Below, in pieces: positions 1 through 8,607 of a DNA stretch of 64,000 nt; position 1 is the stretch's first letter; every line of letters begins with the position of its first letter. A program made the translations under genes and the position numbers. Under the pieces are notes generated by a model. The model was given only the letters and a program-made list of their open reading frames with translations, ran no database searches and had not been told where the DNA came from. This stretch comes from Anabaena sp. UHCC 0204 (lineage in GTDB: Bacteria; Cyanobacteriota; Cyanobacteriia; Cyanobacteriales; Nostocaceae), in NCBI RefSeq assembly GCF_009711975.1, contig NZ_VIKW01000016.1, positions 1 to 64,000 of the forward strand, in the 5' to 3' direction.

Positions 1-6
1 TAATTA

Positions 7-234
7 ATGAACCGTAAACAATATTTAGTTTTAGATACAAATATTCTCGTCAGTGCTGTTCTTGCCAAAACAAGCAAAGCGCGTCAAGCTTTAGATCAAG
101 CACAAGATATAGGAAAGATTTTAATGTCATCTTCTGTTTTATCGGAAATAGAAGAAGTTTTATTTCGACCTAAATTTGATAAATATGTTACGACCATAGA
201 ACGACGATCAATTTTTTATATGAGTGATCATTAA
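7..234 (+). pseudogene. Truncated PIN-domain toxin (VapC-like)
   Basis: The 75 residues begin with LVLDTNILVSAVL, the first acidic metal-binding motif of PIN-domain RNases, followed by a SSVLSEIEEVL stretch that fits the second conserved acidic position. PIN toxins of this putative-toxin family are usually about 130-145 residues. The later acidic motifs are missing, because the frame stops shortly after RRSIFYMSDH, and bases 235-302 show no continuation in any frame. The start codon sits directly after a TAATTA, so an antitoxin gene probably ends just outside the window. I infer an inactive remnant cut short when the neighbouring NACHT gene arrived or by a deletion. An unusually short functional protein is less likely. 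Confidence 0.6.
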
Positions 235-302
235 AAACCATTATATCTTAATTATTATGGCGTGATAGTAAGGATTAAATCACTGAAACGGTATAACCCT
301 CA

Positions 303-2618
303 CTAATTTTTCAACGAGTAACTACCGCTTAATTTTATTGTTTCTATATCTGCCATAGGTAAAAGCAAAGTATCCTCTATATATTGGCGCACATTATGGC
401 TGACATAACAATCACTATTTAAGCATTCTAGTAGAAAGTTATTGGCATCATGATATTTTTGCAGTAGTTCTTTTTGTTCTTCGCTGAACTGCCAATCATG
501 ACCAATATTGCGATATTTAATCATGATATTTCTTAATTCTTCATTCCATGCTTGACTATTAGTTTTCCACCAATTCATATAACCTTTTATATCTTCGTCT
601 CTGTCTGGTATTTGCTCTTGGAGTTGTTGTAGAGAATGATTGAGTTTTGGGTCAAGGGTTCGAGAGAGGTCGTAGTCGAGGCACAGGTCGAGGGTTCGGG
701 AGAAGGAGTGGTCGTGGTCAAAAGAGTTGTTTTGCTTGAGGTAAAGGTGGAAGTCGAGGGATTGGTAGAGGGCGATGTCGAAGTCGAAGTCGAAAAATGG
801 ATCGATGGTAATGTCGAGGTCGAGGTGAAGATACAGGTCGAGAGAGTCGTTGTCGAGATGGGGGTCGAGGTAGAGGACAAAATATAAAGCTCTAACTGCT
901 GCTGGTTTGTAAGAACCCTGAACAGAAAGAGACTTATTTTTTACCCATATCAGAAACTGCTGGAACTTCTCATATTTATTTACTAACATATCAATGTTTT
1001 TCTTGATAAACAGCAATAAACGCTCTGCATGAGGTGACATCTCGACCGCTAATAAACAAACTTCCCGCCAGCGTTTTTCAGTAAAATGACTAACCAGACT
1101 TTGCAAAGCATCATCTGATGATTGTTGGACTAAGATGAATTCTCTAGCTGTGAAATACTCATGAAAAGTTAAATGAGAAAAAGAGTAAATACCCTTCGCT
1201 CTTTCTACTAATAATCCATGTTGAGCTTCAATTGATTTGAGAATTTTTTCACTATCCAGTTGCAATGCTTCTGGGTCATTATTGGCATCCGGTAAATTTA
1301 TAATATATTCTGTGATGTATTGTTCTGCCACTTTCTGTTTGAAGAAATAATCACTCCGTTCAAAGGTAGTAAAAGCAATTTTACTGAGTAAATCTTCCTT
1401 GCGCTGAGGTGATAGTCTTCCGTAAATCTGGTCACGTTGAATACCCCGCTTGGCATCCCATTTTTTTAGAAGTGCATCTAGTCCTTCTTTGTATAACTCA
1501 GAACGATTTGCCGGAAAATCTCCTGATTCTTCAAATGCCAAACAGAGTAAGGTGAGTAGCAAGGGATTTGTGGCAAGTTCTTGAATAGGTTCATTATATT
1601 CAATATGTTTAATAAAATTTTCTGGTTTGATGGGCTTATTTTTAAACCAGTTAGTTGCAAAGGTGGCAATTTGTTCTTGGTCAAAATCAGCAACTTCTAC
1701 CTCGGTAAATTTTTCAAATGTATATTCTTTTGCGGCAATGCGGCAAGTTATCACAAATTGATTTTGCTGAAAATTTCTGGACAAATTAGTTATTTCTTTT
1801 AAGATGCGGTTACTATCTTCTTCTCTAACTTCATCTAAACCATCGAGTAGAATAAACATTCTCCCTTGATTTAATAACTTTTCTACATCCTGACAATTGA
1901 AATTTATACTTGAACTTTCTGCAATGATAAATTTTAATAAGCTTGGTTTATTATCAGCTTCTGCAAAGTTTTTGAGAGTAACAAAAATCGGCACAATATG
2001 AGAATGAAATACGCCCTCAATACATTGAATTGCTAAATATTTCAAAAAGGTAGTTTTACCCGCACCTGGCTTTCCCAAAATCATCAATTTGGGATATTTC
2101 TGTACAGCATCTAGCCCAGGTACTCTCTTGATACTAATTTTTCCCATTCCAAAACGGTCAAAATCTTCTTGATTACATTGCTGTAGTAGTTCTTCAATTC
2201 CTCGTCGTTGTTTTCCAGTGATTGTTTCTAGGATGTTGACGCTAGTGTAGATGTCATTCAATCCGATAGGCTGTGTCATATCTAGCACCCGCATTGTGCC
2301 ACAGCGTTCTTGAATGAGGGGTTTTATTTTTTCCCGTACTTTTTTGACAAGGGTATCTATCTCAATACTGGTGTCTGGATTCGCTTCTGTCTCTGGTTCA
2401 TTGACTTGAGTAATTACCTCTTCCCAGTCTAGTTCTAAAAATTCGCAAATTCGGACAAAGAGATTACGGTCAACTGGTTTACCTGTCAAGAATTTACTAA
2501 TTGGTTGACGAGTAACATTTAACTCTTTAGCTAATGCCTTCTGAGTTAAAGAAAAGCGGATTAAAGCCTTTTCTGCTTTTTGGATACCTTCTGGAGAAGA
2601 GGAGAGTGAACGACCCAT
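303..2618 (-). CDS. HTH-NACHT NTPase (bacterial NLR-like, probable anti-phage protein)
   Basis: This is a protein of about 771 residues. It opens with a Xre-like helix-turn-helix (residues 20-65, TQKALAKELNVTRQPISKF). The central NACHT ATPase carries Walker A GKPGAGKTT (about 182-190) and Walker B FILLDGLDEV (about 255-264), followed by a helical region. Residues of roughly 580-670 form an Asp/Leu-rich degenerate repeat, and a short C-terminal domain follows. I chose the MGRSLSSSPEG start; ATG codons at 2621 and 2636 are alternatives and none has a clear ribosome site. Bacterial NACHT proteins of this type are known as NLR-related phage-defence ATPases. The N-terminal HTH architecture is common in filamentous cyanobacteria, where it may instead act as a STAND regulator. 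A divergent 46-residue ORF lies just upstream. Confidence 0.8.
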   Translation of the reverse strand: MGRSLSSSPEGIQKAEKALIRFSLTQKALAKELNVTRQPISKFLTGKPVDRNLFVRICEFLELDWEEVITQVNEPETEANPDTSIEIDTLVKKVREKIKPLIQERCGTMRVLDMTQPIGLNDIYTSVNILETITGKQRRGIEELLQQCNQEDFDRFGMGKISIKRVPGLDAVQKYPKLMILGKPGAGKTTFLKYLAIQCIEGVFHSHIVPIFVTLKNFAEADNKPSLLKFIIAESSSINFNCQDVEKLLNQGRMFILLDGLDEVREEDSNRILKEITNLSRNFQQNQFVITCRIAAKEYTFEKFTEVEVADFDQEQIATFATNWFKNKPIKPENFIKHIEYNEPIQELATNPLLLTLLCLAFEESGDFPANRSELYKEGLDALLKKWDAKRGIQRDQIYGRLSPQRKEDLLSKIAFTTFERSDYFFKQKVAEQYITEYIINLPDANNDPEALQLDSEKILKSIEAQHGLLVERAKGIYSFSHLTFHEYFTAREFILVQQSSDDALQSLVSHFTEKRWREVCLLAVEMSPHAERLLLFIKKNIDMLVNKYEKFQQFLIWVKNKSLSVQGSYKPAAVRALYFVLYLDPHLDNDSLDLYLHLDLDITIDPFFDFDFDIALYQSLDFHLYLKQNNSFDHDHSFSRTLDLCLDYDLSRTLDPKLNHSLQQLQEQIPDRDEDIKGYMNWWKTNSQAWNEELRNIMIKYRNIGHDWQFSEEQKELLQKYHDANNFLLECLNSDCYVSHNVRQYIEDTLLLPMADIETIKLSGSYSLKN
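640..890. repeat. Degenerate GTCGAG-type low-complexity tract inside the NACHT gene
   Basis: The stretch is built from loosely repeated 6-mers such as GTCGAG, GTCGAA and GTCAAG. Read on the minus strand it encodes alternating Asp, Leu, Phe and His. It keeps all three frames open on one strand and one frame on the other, which creates spurious overlapping ORFs. Repeats of this kind expand and contract easily. Confidence 0.75.
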
Positions 2619-2773
2619 CATTATATAACACAGCACTTTTATTGATTTTAACCGCCAATTTGATAATTAATCTCATCTCATACACAAATCACTCATAGCG
2701 CAAGCCTGTACTTAAGCTTACCGCAATCACCCACCTGTAAAGCTATAGAAAGAAATAAATTTTACGAGGTTTT

Positions 2774-2914
2774 ATGGATATCTCTACTCTTCTTTTAACA
2801 GCTTTAATCACTTGGGTAATTGAAAAATCTTCTGATGCGGTTCTATCTTGGGTGATGAAAAAGCTAAAAGACAACTACTCTAATAATAAAGATAATGACA
2901 ATAGCAATACATAA
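2774..2914 (+). CDS. Small protein of 46 residues divergent from the NACHT gene
   Basis: The frame starts ATGGATATCTCT, has a GAGG ribosome site eight bases upstream (TTTACGAGGTTTT) and runs to TAA at 2912-2914. The product begins MDISTLLLTALITWVIEKSS, a hydrophobic N-terminal helix, and continues DAVLSWVMKKLKD, an amphipathic basic helix, with an Asn/Asp-rich tail. No family is recognised. The close divergent placement and good ribosome site suggest a real gene and perhaps a partner of the NACHT ATPase, such as a membrane effector or inhibitor. That partnership is inference only. Confidence 0.5.
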   Translation: MDISTLLLTALITWVIEKSSDAVLSWVMKKLKDNYSNNKDNDNSNT

Positions 2915-3123
2915 ACGCATTATTTCCAGGTGAAATAAACCTCTAGGGACTTTCTTTAGAGGATGAATGCACAAATCTAAATTAAGGCATTGCTGAATTG
3001 AAGTAAGTTACTCAGCTTGTCAAAATATGAAATTGATAAATCAATAATTTCAAATTCTTACTCTCTGAGACTCTGCGCCTCTGTGTGAGGTAAAATCATA
3101 CTCTTAATCTCAGCAATGGCTAT
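2915..3123. other. Intergenic stretch with no gene seen
   Basis: This region separates the small ORF from the convergent P-loop gene. It contains an AT-rich sequence and a CTCTGAGACTCTGCGCCTCTG segment of the type scattered through Nostocales genomes. No convincing terminator or ORF was found. Confidence 0.4.
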
Positions 3124-5292
3124 TTAAACCACTTCACAAGAATGAACTAAAGGTAACAACGGTCCTATTTGTTCCTGTCCATTTACAGCCAAATCACTAT
3201 GACACAAATACAATTTATCAGACACACGCGCTAGTAAATCGGCGACAATTTTTTCTAGTCTTTGTTCTTCGGCTAATTGTTCATCTTCTGCTGTCCAAGG
3301 TTGTCCTAATCTATCTCGTAAAAATAAAGTAGCACCAAATAAAGTAGCTGCACCACCTTTTGCCCATAGCGGTGAACCAATATCTAACCAAAAATGCCAA
3401 CGGTGATTTTTACGACTCGCACGGTATTGGAAGATAGTTGCTAAAGTTACAGCTTTTCTACTGTTACCAATGGGACGCACTGGATAGGGATTTGCGGTAA
3501 TTGTCCCCCGTCGCAGCAGTTGAATAAACTCAGCAATAGTGATATTGAGAGTTTCAGGTGTATGCAGTGAAAGTAATAGAGGATCGGTTTGTTTTAAGCG
3601 AGTGTCTATTTCCCAATAATGTTGAGCGGTTTCTAGTAATTCTCTTAATGCTGCTAATTCTTGATATGAAGGGTTTTTCTCGTTAGACACAAAGTCTTGA
3701 ATGGCTTTGTAGAGGAGAAAAATGGGGGTGAGGAGAAGACGCTGTTGATATTGCGATCGCTGTTCTTCCAGCCAGTGTAATATTTCTTCATAAGCCTGAG
3801 TCGCAATATAGCCAATTCTATCCCAGCGTTCAAAGGTTTTGACTGGTAATAAATCGGGTGTGTCGGGGTGGGGAACGAAGCAATAATCGGCTATTAACCC
3901 AGCCCGGACTGGATCTATTCTAGAATGATGAAATTCTTTTTCCTCCCCATCTTGCGTTCTCTGTTGACTCAACACAACCAACATTTCCGCCACTGCATCC
4001 CTATCTACTAAGCGTCCCAATCCGGGATAGACTAGAGCCATTAAGGTGAGTAATGCTCTGACTACCGATGAACTGATTAAAGGGCGTTGTTCGTTGAGAG
4101 ATGTAACTTCGATATTTTGTTTAGTTAGTATTTCTACTAGGGTATAACGAGCGATCGCATCTAAACCTGGTGCAATAATCGCTACTTCTTCTGCCGCTAC
4201 TTTCCCGGATTTTATCCCCTCAATAATTGTCTCGGCTGTTTGGCGTAATAGCTGGGCGCGAGAGGTTGTTTGGATGGCTTGGACAGAAGTAGGTAAACGC
4301 AACATGATCATTGGCTGTGTTACCAATTCTACCATTTGATTAGTTAGGGAAGAGGCCAAACTATCTAGCGGTGGTTCAGTTAAATTTTCTACTTGACAAC
4401 GCCCAGCTAATCTGGATAAATACTGAGGATCTGCACCTAAACCCCAGCGGATTGCCCCTTGAGGATTATAGCTAAATGCCCCTACAGCGCCAGAATCTAA
4501 CAAAAACTCAAATAAGTTAGCAGCGATCGCCGGATAATCATCCACATCGTCTGCTATTATGCCCTGATAGCGTTGCTTCAAATGCTGCTGATAGCTATCA
4601 TGAGTTAATAATTGTTGGTGATAAAGTTCGGTAATTAACCCATAAGTTAATAACCCTCTTTCTAAACACCAATTCCGCCAATTTAGCAACAAAAAACCTA
4701 AAAACTCCGGTTCTAAATTGATAGAATCATTTTCTAACCCACTTTGCAAAATTTGGGGAATTTCTTCACACCGCACACCACTATAAGCGGCTAATTGCCA
4801 TAAATCCAAAATCCGCCTTACCAAACGAGACTCATTGATTCCCACACGCCGCAAAATTTCTACATCTAAGTGAGAACTCCAGAGTTTTGTCGCCAATTCT
4901 TGTTCCATTTCTGGACGTAATCTGACGGGAAACTGTGCTTTGAGTGACAACGAATCAATTAATAATGGCCAAAATAAAGTTACCTCATCTTGGAAAAAAC
5001 CCAAAGCTGTTTTGACGCGAATCGGATATTTTCCTAATGTTAAACTAGCAATCAGATCAGCTAATTCTCTGCGTTTATCATCATTAGCGGCCAATAGTAA
5101 AATACCTGCTTCTCTTTGGCGTAAATTTGAGGTTTTAACTATAGGTTGATTTTTTTGATTATTAATATTTTTAGTATAAAATGAAGCAAATACTTGATTA
5201 CCAATTTTTAACCAATCATTAAACTGGTTTACCAAGCGAGTAGTTTTACCACTGCGGCTAGTACCAAAAATCCAGAGAGAATCAGAAACCAT
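3124..5292 (-). CDS. P-loop recombinase/helicase-like protein
   Basis: The 722-residue product starts MVSDSLWIFGTSRSGKTTR with a Walker A motif at residues 10-18. A plausible Walker B, IIADDVDDYPA, lies near residue 245, followed by FEFLLDSGAVGAFS. This layout resembles superfamily-I helicase/AddB-RecB relatives that keep the ATPase core. Cyanobacterial homologues are usually labelled only 'recombinase family protein'. The later helicase motifs are not obvious, so the enzyme may be an ATPase without strand-separating activity. It is divergent from pxcA with only 58 bases between the start codons, which suggests a shared control region. Function remains uncertain. Confidence 0.6.
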   Translation of the reverse strand: MVSDSLWIFGTSRSGKTTRLVNQFNDWLKIGNQVFASFYTKNINNQKNQPIVKTSNLRQREAGILLLAANDDKRRELADLIASLTLGKYPIRVKTALGFFQDEVTLFWPLLIDSLSLKAQFPVRLRPEMEQELATKLWSSHLDVEILRRVGINESRLVRRILDLWQLAAYSGVRCEEIPQILQSGLENDSINLEPEFLGFLLLNWRNWCLERGLLTYGLITELYHQQLLTHDSYQQHLKQRYQGIIADDVDDYPAIAANLFEFLLDSGAVGAFSYNPQGAIRWGLGADPQYLSRLAGRCQVENLTEPPLDSLASSLTNQMVELVTQPMIMLRLPTSVQAIQTTSRAQLLRQTAETIIEGIKSGKVAAEEVAIIAPGLDAIARYTLVEILTKQNIEVTSLNEQRPLISSSVVRALLTLMALVYPGLGRLVDRDAVAEMLVVLSQQRTQDGEEKEFHHSRIDPVRAGLIADYCFVPHPDTPDLLPVKTFERWDRIGYIATQAYEEILHWLEEQRSQYQQRLLLTPIFLLYKAIQDFVSNEKNPSYQELAALRELLETAQHYWEIDTRLKQTDPLLLSLHTPETLNITIAEFIQLLRRGTITANPYPVRPIGNSRKAVTLATIFQYRASRKNHRWHFWLDIGSPLWAKGGAATLFGATLFLRDRLGQPWTAEDEQLAEEQRLEKIVADLLARVSDKLYLCHSDLAVNGQEQIGPLLPLVHSCEVV

Positions 5293-5350
5293 ACCTCTTG
5301 CGTTAACCTAAGTTTAAGAATTAGTGGATCATGCCAGATAATCGTCAAGG

Positions 5351-6664
5351 ATGAAAAACACCGTGTTTAGCCAAAAAATATACCCTTTTTTGTTGGCTGC
5401 TTACAAATGGTATCTACTGACACCAGAGCGTTCTTTAGATACAGCTTATCAAGCAGCTATCAAAATTAAGGAAATTGAAGATAAACACTTCAATGGTAAC
5501 AAAATAGACTCCGAATTTACCATGTACAGCACCAGTGTCATGGATTATTTTCAAGCAGATTTGCAAAAATTATTAAAAACTGTACAAATGCGGCTTACCG
5601 AATTTAAAGCTAGTCGCTGGTTTTCTAATGAATCTAAACAAAAAGCTGCCATAAAAGCGGGTATTACCTATTCTAGCCCAGCATCAATTTTAGAGAAACT
5701 AGAATTCATTGATCAAGTTACCTCTAAATACATTAATAATGATATAGATACAACTTATAATAATCCCCCTTCTCCAGTCGTTAAAGTTCCCCCAAATTTA
5801 GTTAATTCTCAATCATTTATCCCCAAAACACCAGATCAAGCTAACCCCAATATCCGGAAAGGAAAAGCTAATTCTACAAGTCTTTTACCACGCTCAATTT
5901 TAAGCACTATCACTCGCTTACAAGTAGAGTTAGATCCAGCTTCTGAACAAGATGTAGTTAAAACTTTTCGGCAAACACAACAAAGAACTATTATATCAAT
6001 TCGATTTATACTTCTACTAATTATTGTTCCTCTCCTCACCCATCAAGTCACAAAGGCTTTAGTTGTTGGTCCTTTAGTTGAACGTTTTCGACATGAGGAA
6101 ACAGGGGAAGTTTTCTTAAATAAAGAAATGGAAGAAGAAGCATTATTAGAATTACAAAGGTTTGAAGAAAAAATTAAATTTGAAGCATTAATTAGTAATG
6201 CTCCTCCTCTGAAAGATGTAGAAATAGAAACTAAAGTCAAAGAAAAAGCTGAGGAATTAGCTCAGGAATTTCGTGGTGAAAGTGCCAATGCAATTAAAAA
6301 TGTATTTGCGGATATTTTTTCGGTAATTACTTTCATTTTGTTGTTATTAATTAGTAAACCTTCTATTGCGGTGCTAAAAGATTTCTTTGATCATATAATT
6401 TATGGTTTAAGTGATAGCGCCAAAGCATTTATTATTATTTTGTTTACTGATGTTTTTGTCGGTTTTCACTCTCCTCATGGCTGGGAAGTTCTCTTGGAAG
6501 GTGTCTCACGTCATTGGGGATTACCAGCTAACCGGGATTTTATTTTCTTGTTTATTGCCACATTTCCCGTAATTTTAGATACGATATTTAAATACTGGAT
6601 TTTCCGTTATTTGAATCGAATTTCTCCTTCTGCGGTTGCTACATACCATAACATGAATGAATAG
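5351..6664 (+). CDS. pxcA: Proton extrusion protein PxcA (CemA/CotA family)
   Basis: The 437-residue protein has the soluble N-terminal region (MKNTVFSQKIYPFLLAAYKWY), a variable Pro/Ser-rich linker (about 145-185), a membrane segment near residue 215-235, a charged loop, and three further membrane helices ending in [22 protein letters not shown]. This is the CemA-like C-terminus. PxcA sits in the cytoplasmic membrane and supports light-induced proton extrusion linked to inorganic-carbon uptake. Length and both termini match the family. The last 154 bases, including the stop codon, occur again at 12816-12969 in front of mltA. That suggests pxcA and mltA were once adjacent, with a gene overlap of 8 bases. 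Confidence 0.93.
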   Translation: MKNTVFSQKIYPFLLAAYKWYLLTPERSLDTAYQAAIKIKEIEDKHFNGNKIDSEFTMYSTSVMDYFQADLQKLLKTVQMRLTEFKASRWFSNESKQKAAIKAGITYSSPASILEKLEFIDQVTSKYINNDIDTTYNNPPSPVVKVPPNLVNSQSFIPKTPDQANPNIRKGKANSTSLLPRSILSTITRLQVELDPASEQDVVKTFRQTQQRTIISIRFILLLIIVPLLTHQVTKALVVGPLVERFRHEETGEVFLNKEMEEEALLELQRFEEKIKFEALISNAPPLKDVEIETKVKEKAEELAQEFRGESANAIKNVFADIFSVITFILLLLISKPSIAVLKDFFDHIIYGLSDSAKAFIIILFTDVFVGFHSPHGWEVLLEGVSRHWGLPANRDFIFLFIATFPVILDTIFKYWIFRYLNRISPSAVATYHNMNE

Positions 6665-6666
6665 TC
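6513..6666 (+). repeat. Direct repeat copy 1: intact pxcA 3' end
   Basis: The segment begins ATTGGGGATTACCAGC and ends GAATGAATAGTC. It is matched without gaps by 12816-12969; I count 8 differences in 154 positions. After the last C the two loci diverge completely. This copy belongs to the full-length gene. Confidence 0.9.
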
Positions 6667-6688
6667 TTGCTAAAAATAAAAATATTAT

Positions 6689-6921
6689 ATAAGTAGGTAG
6701 ATGCTAATCACCCAACTATGTAACGAACTGTAAATTACCCAAAACTCTTGGGATTGCTGCGTTCCACTCCGTTCCACTCGCAATGACATAGTTACAGCAC
6801 TTCCCGCTCTAATGAAATACAATGGAAGGCGGGGAAACCCCGCCCCTACGGGTTTGACAATAAAAAACTGTACCTCATAACAGAGGGAAGTGCTGTATAA
6901 GTTTTCCCACCTACCTACTTA
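6689..6921. repeat. MITE-like element with AAGTAGGTAG ends
   Basis: The stretch runs from ATAAGTAGGTAGATG to CCCACCTACCTACTTAG, giving inverted ends. It contains a GGCGGGGAAACCCCGCCCC hairpin and a TTCCACTCCGTTCCACTCG motif. The ends resemble those of the elements at 17685-17830 and 56302-56420. It holds no ORF and starts about 20 bases after the pxcA repeat. Confidence 0.6.
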
Positions 6922-7007
6922 GCGTTTCCTAATCTACTAAAATACAAATTTATCTGCGGTTAATTCTTTCTTCCGTGTACCTCACTTAGATGTAAATCGC
7001 TATAGCA
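6922..7007. repeat. Partial copy of a second dispersed repeat (TCTGCGGTTAATTC family)
   Basis: The bases ACAAATTTATCTGCGG, TTAATTCTTTCTT and TCACTTAGATG match the element at 32051-32169 in the same order and orientation. The left end here is fused to the neighbouring MITE-like element. There is no coding potential. Confidence 0.55.
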
Positions 7008-7020
7008 ATAATAAATAACA

Positions 7021-7053
7021 AGATCCCCGACTTCTTCAAGAAGTCAGGGATCT
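7021..7053. terminator. Hairpin downstream of the DUF3386 gene
   Basis: AGATCCCCGACTTCTT pairs with AAGAAGTCAGGGATCT around a single C, with one mismatch. It lies 34 bases beyond the stop of the minus-strand gene at 7087. The same palindrome family occurs at 44172 and 45131. It may terminate transcription, or may only be a dispersed palindromic repeat. Confidence 0.5.
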
Positions 7054-7086
7054 GATGAATATGGGTTTTATTGATTTCTTAAAAAT

Positions 7087-7731
7087 CTAACCTAACAACT
7101 CAATGTTAGAAAAGATAAAATCTTGAATGGAAATATTTCCGGCTATTTCCGTGCGAATTTCTCGACGGTTGAGAATGTAATAATTTCCTACTTTTTCATA
7201 CTCATCAGTAAAATCGCTTTTACCGCCCTTTTGTGCGCCGGTTTCGGGGTCATGATATACAGAATTGTATGTGTGAGAAAGATATCCTTCTCCTGTGTCG
7301 TGACTGCTAAAAGTGTCAATAGTCACATAAGTACCGTGAATTAAACGGTGAACGTGGCAAACTTCGTTGTTACGCACTTTGTATTTATCTCCTTCCGCTT
7401 TACCACCAATCAAAATTTCTACCGCGCCGGTTGCGTCAGATGCTCCAGTTCTAAAGGTATTTGCGCCGTGAGTTTGTTCAAAAGCCCGACGAACACGGTG
7501 AACGGCGATTTCCCAAGCTTGTCCGTGAATTGCTTTTTTAGCTGCTTCGTCTTCTACGTTCAAAACTTCTGCTTTCAAATTGGCATCAATCCGCACTTGA
7601 CCTGTGATCACTTGGTCATCATGCTTATAAGTAATATCTGCGGTATAACCAGGAAAATTACTATCCCATGTATAACGGTTTTCATAAGCTGCTTGGAAAA
7701 GTTCTTGGGCGGAAATTTGAGTAACTGTCAT
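7087..7731 (-). CDS. DUF3386 family protein
   Basis: The 214-residue product MTVTQISAQELFQAAYENRY carries FPGYTADITY and the long beta-rich body typical of DUF3386, a family found almost only in cyanobacteria and plants with no settled function. There is no signal peptide or membrane segment. A GAGG ribosome site lies 11 bases before the ATG at 7731. It is the first gene of the block bracketed by the pxcA 3'-end repeats and is divergent from the LuxR-type regulator, with about 100 bases between the start codons. Confidence 0.85.
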   Translation of the reverse strand: MTVTQISAQELFQAAYENRYTWDSNFPGYTADITYKHDDQVITGQVRIDANLKAEVLNVEDEAAKKAIHGQAWEIAVHRVRRAFEQTHGANTFRTGASDATGAVEILIGGKAEGDKYKVRNNEVCHVHRLIHGTYVTIDTFSSHDTGEGYLSHTYNSVYHDPETGAQKGGKSDFTDEYEKVGNYYILNRREIRTEIAGNISIQDFIFSNIELLG

Positions 7732-7834
7732 AATGCTTGTCCTCTGGTTACAAGTAAAAATAGCTTTTTATCGTTGCTGGTATTAGCATAGAGGTAATTA
7801 TCGAGGTTCGCATAGACCCCAAATGGGTACACTT

Positions 7835-8500
7835 ATGGCTAAAACTCTCCACGCCATTTTTCAAGCGATCGCTAATGTCCAAAATGAGCAAGAATTAAAA
7901 CTAGCTCTCATGGATACCATTGGCGACCATTTTGCAGTGCAACATTGGGGTATTGATCTCCTAGATGACCAGTTAAATACTAAAATTGAAATTCCCGAAA
8001 TTCCTGCTGTCTGCTTAGAAGCTAATCCCGTCGGGCGCTATGTTGTGGAACGTCACGCCCCCACCCATGAACAGTTAATTTTCTCCCCAGAAGACTGGAA
8101 AAACTATTGCACCCGTCACGAACACGTGATGACTGGCCCCATAGTTTGTGATGGTCAATTAGTGGGGACTTTAAACTTTGCGCGTGACCCTGGAAGTCAG
8201 CCTTTTGATAGTAATGATTTAGCTGATTTAAGTGCAGTTTGTCTGCATTTATCGGCGAAAATAGCCACACTCCGAGCCAAACCAAAAACCTTTTCATCTG
8301 TTGGTAATTGTCCCCTGACAGCGCGGGAATTAGAAATTGCGGAATTGGTAGCCCAAGGTTTCACTAATGGGGAAATTGCGGTTAAATTATGGATTACTCA
8401 AAATTCTGTGAAGCAAGCTTTGAAAAGAATGTTTCGTAAATTGGGCGTTTCTGCTCGTGCAGAAATGGTGGCAAAATTACAAGATAGGTTAGTTTCATAA
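7835..8500 (+). CDS. GAF-like sensor with LuxR-type HTH, transcriptional regulator
   Basis: Residues 1-150 look like a GAF-type sensory domain (LMDTIGDHFAVQHWGIDLL, GQLVGTLNFARDPGSQPF). The C-terminal 60 residues are a LuxR/NarL helix-turn-helix (LTARELEIAELVAQGFTN, ITQNSVKQALKRMFRKLGV). No receiver domain is present, so the signal is presumably a small ligand or redox state rather than phosphorylation. I chose the second ATG (MAKTLHAIF); an ATG four codons upstream is possible. It is divergent from the DUF3386 gene and may control it. Confidence 0.8.
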   Translation: MAKTLHAIFQAIANVQNEQELKLALMDTIGDHFAVQHWGIDLLDDQLNTKIEIPEIPAVCLEANPVGRYVVERHAPTHEQLIFSPEDWKNYCTRHEHVMTGPIVCDGQLVGTLNFARDPGSQPFDSNDLADLSAVCLHLSAKIATLRAKPKTFSSVGNCPLTARELEIAELVAQGFTNGEIAVKLWITQNSVKQALKRMFRKLGVSARAEMVAKLQDRLVS

Positions 8501-8607
8501 ATAGCTGTAGCACTCCTATTTTATTTGTGAATTTCAATCAATTTGATTTCACAAATATTATTTCCGAGTGCTTGTGAAAAAAATATTATAAAATGATTTA
8601 GCTAAAT
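8501..8607. other. Short AT-rich gap between the regulator and rloB
   Basis: The convergent genes leave about 107 AT-rich bases. A weak inverted repeat around TTTGTGAATTTC and GATTTCACAAAT could act as a terminator, but it lacks a clear T tract. Confidence 0.3.

Noticed and set aside
587-887. Open frames overlapping the NACHT gene on both strands (Ser/Thr-rich and Val/Glu-rich)
   Set aside because: They arise from the GTCGAG-like low-complexity tract inside the NACHT gene and have no ribosome site or family match.
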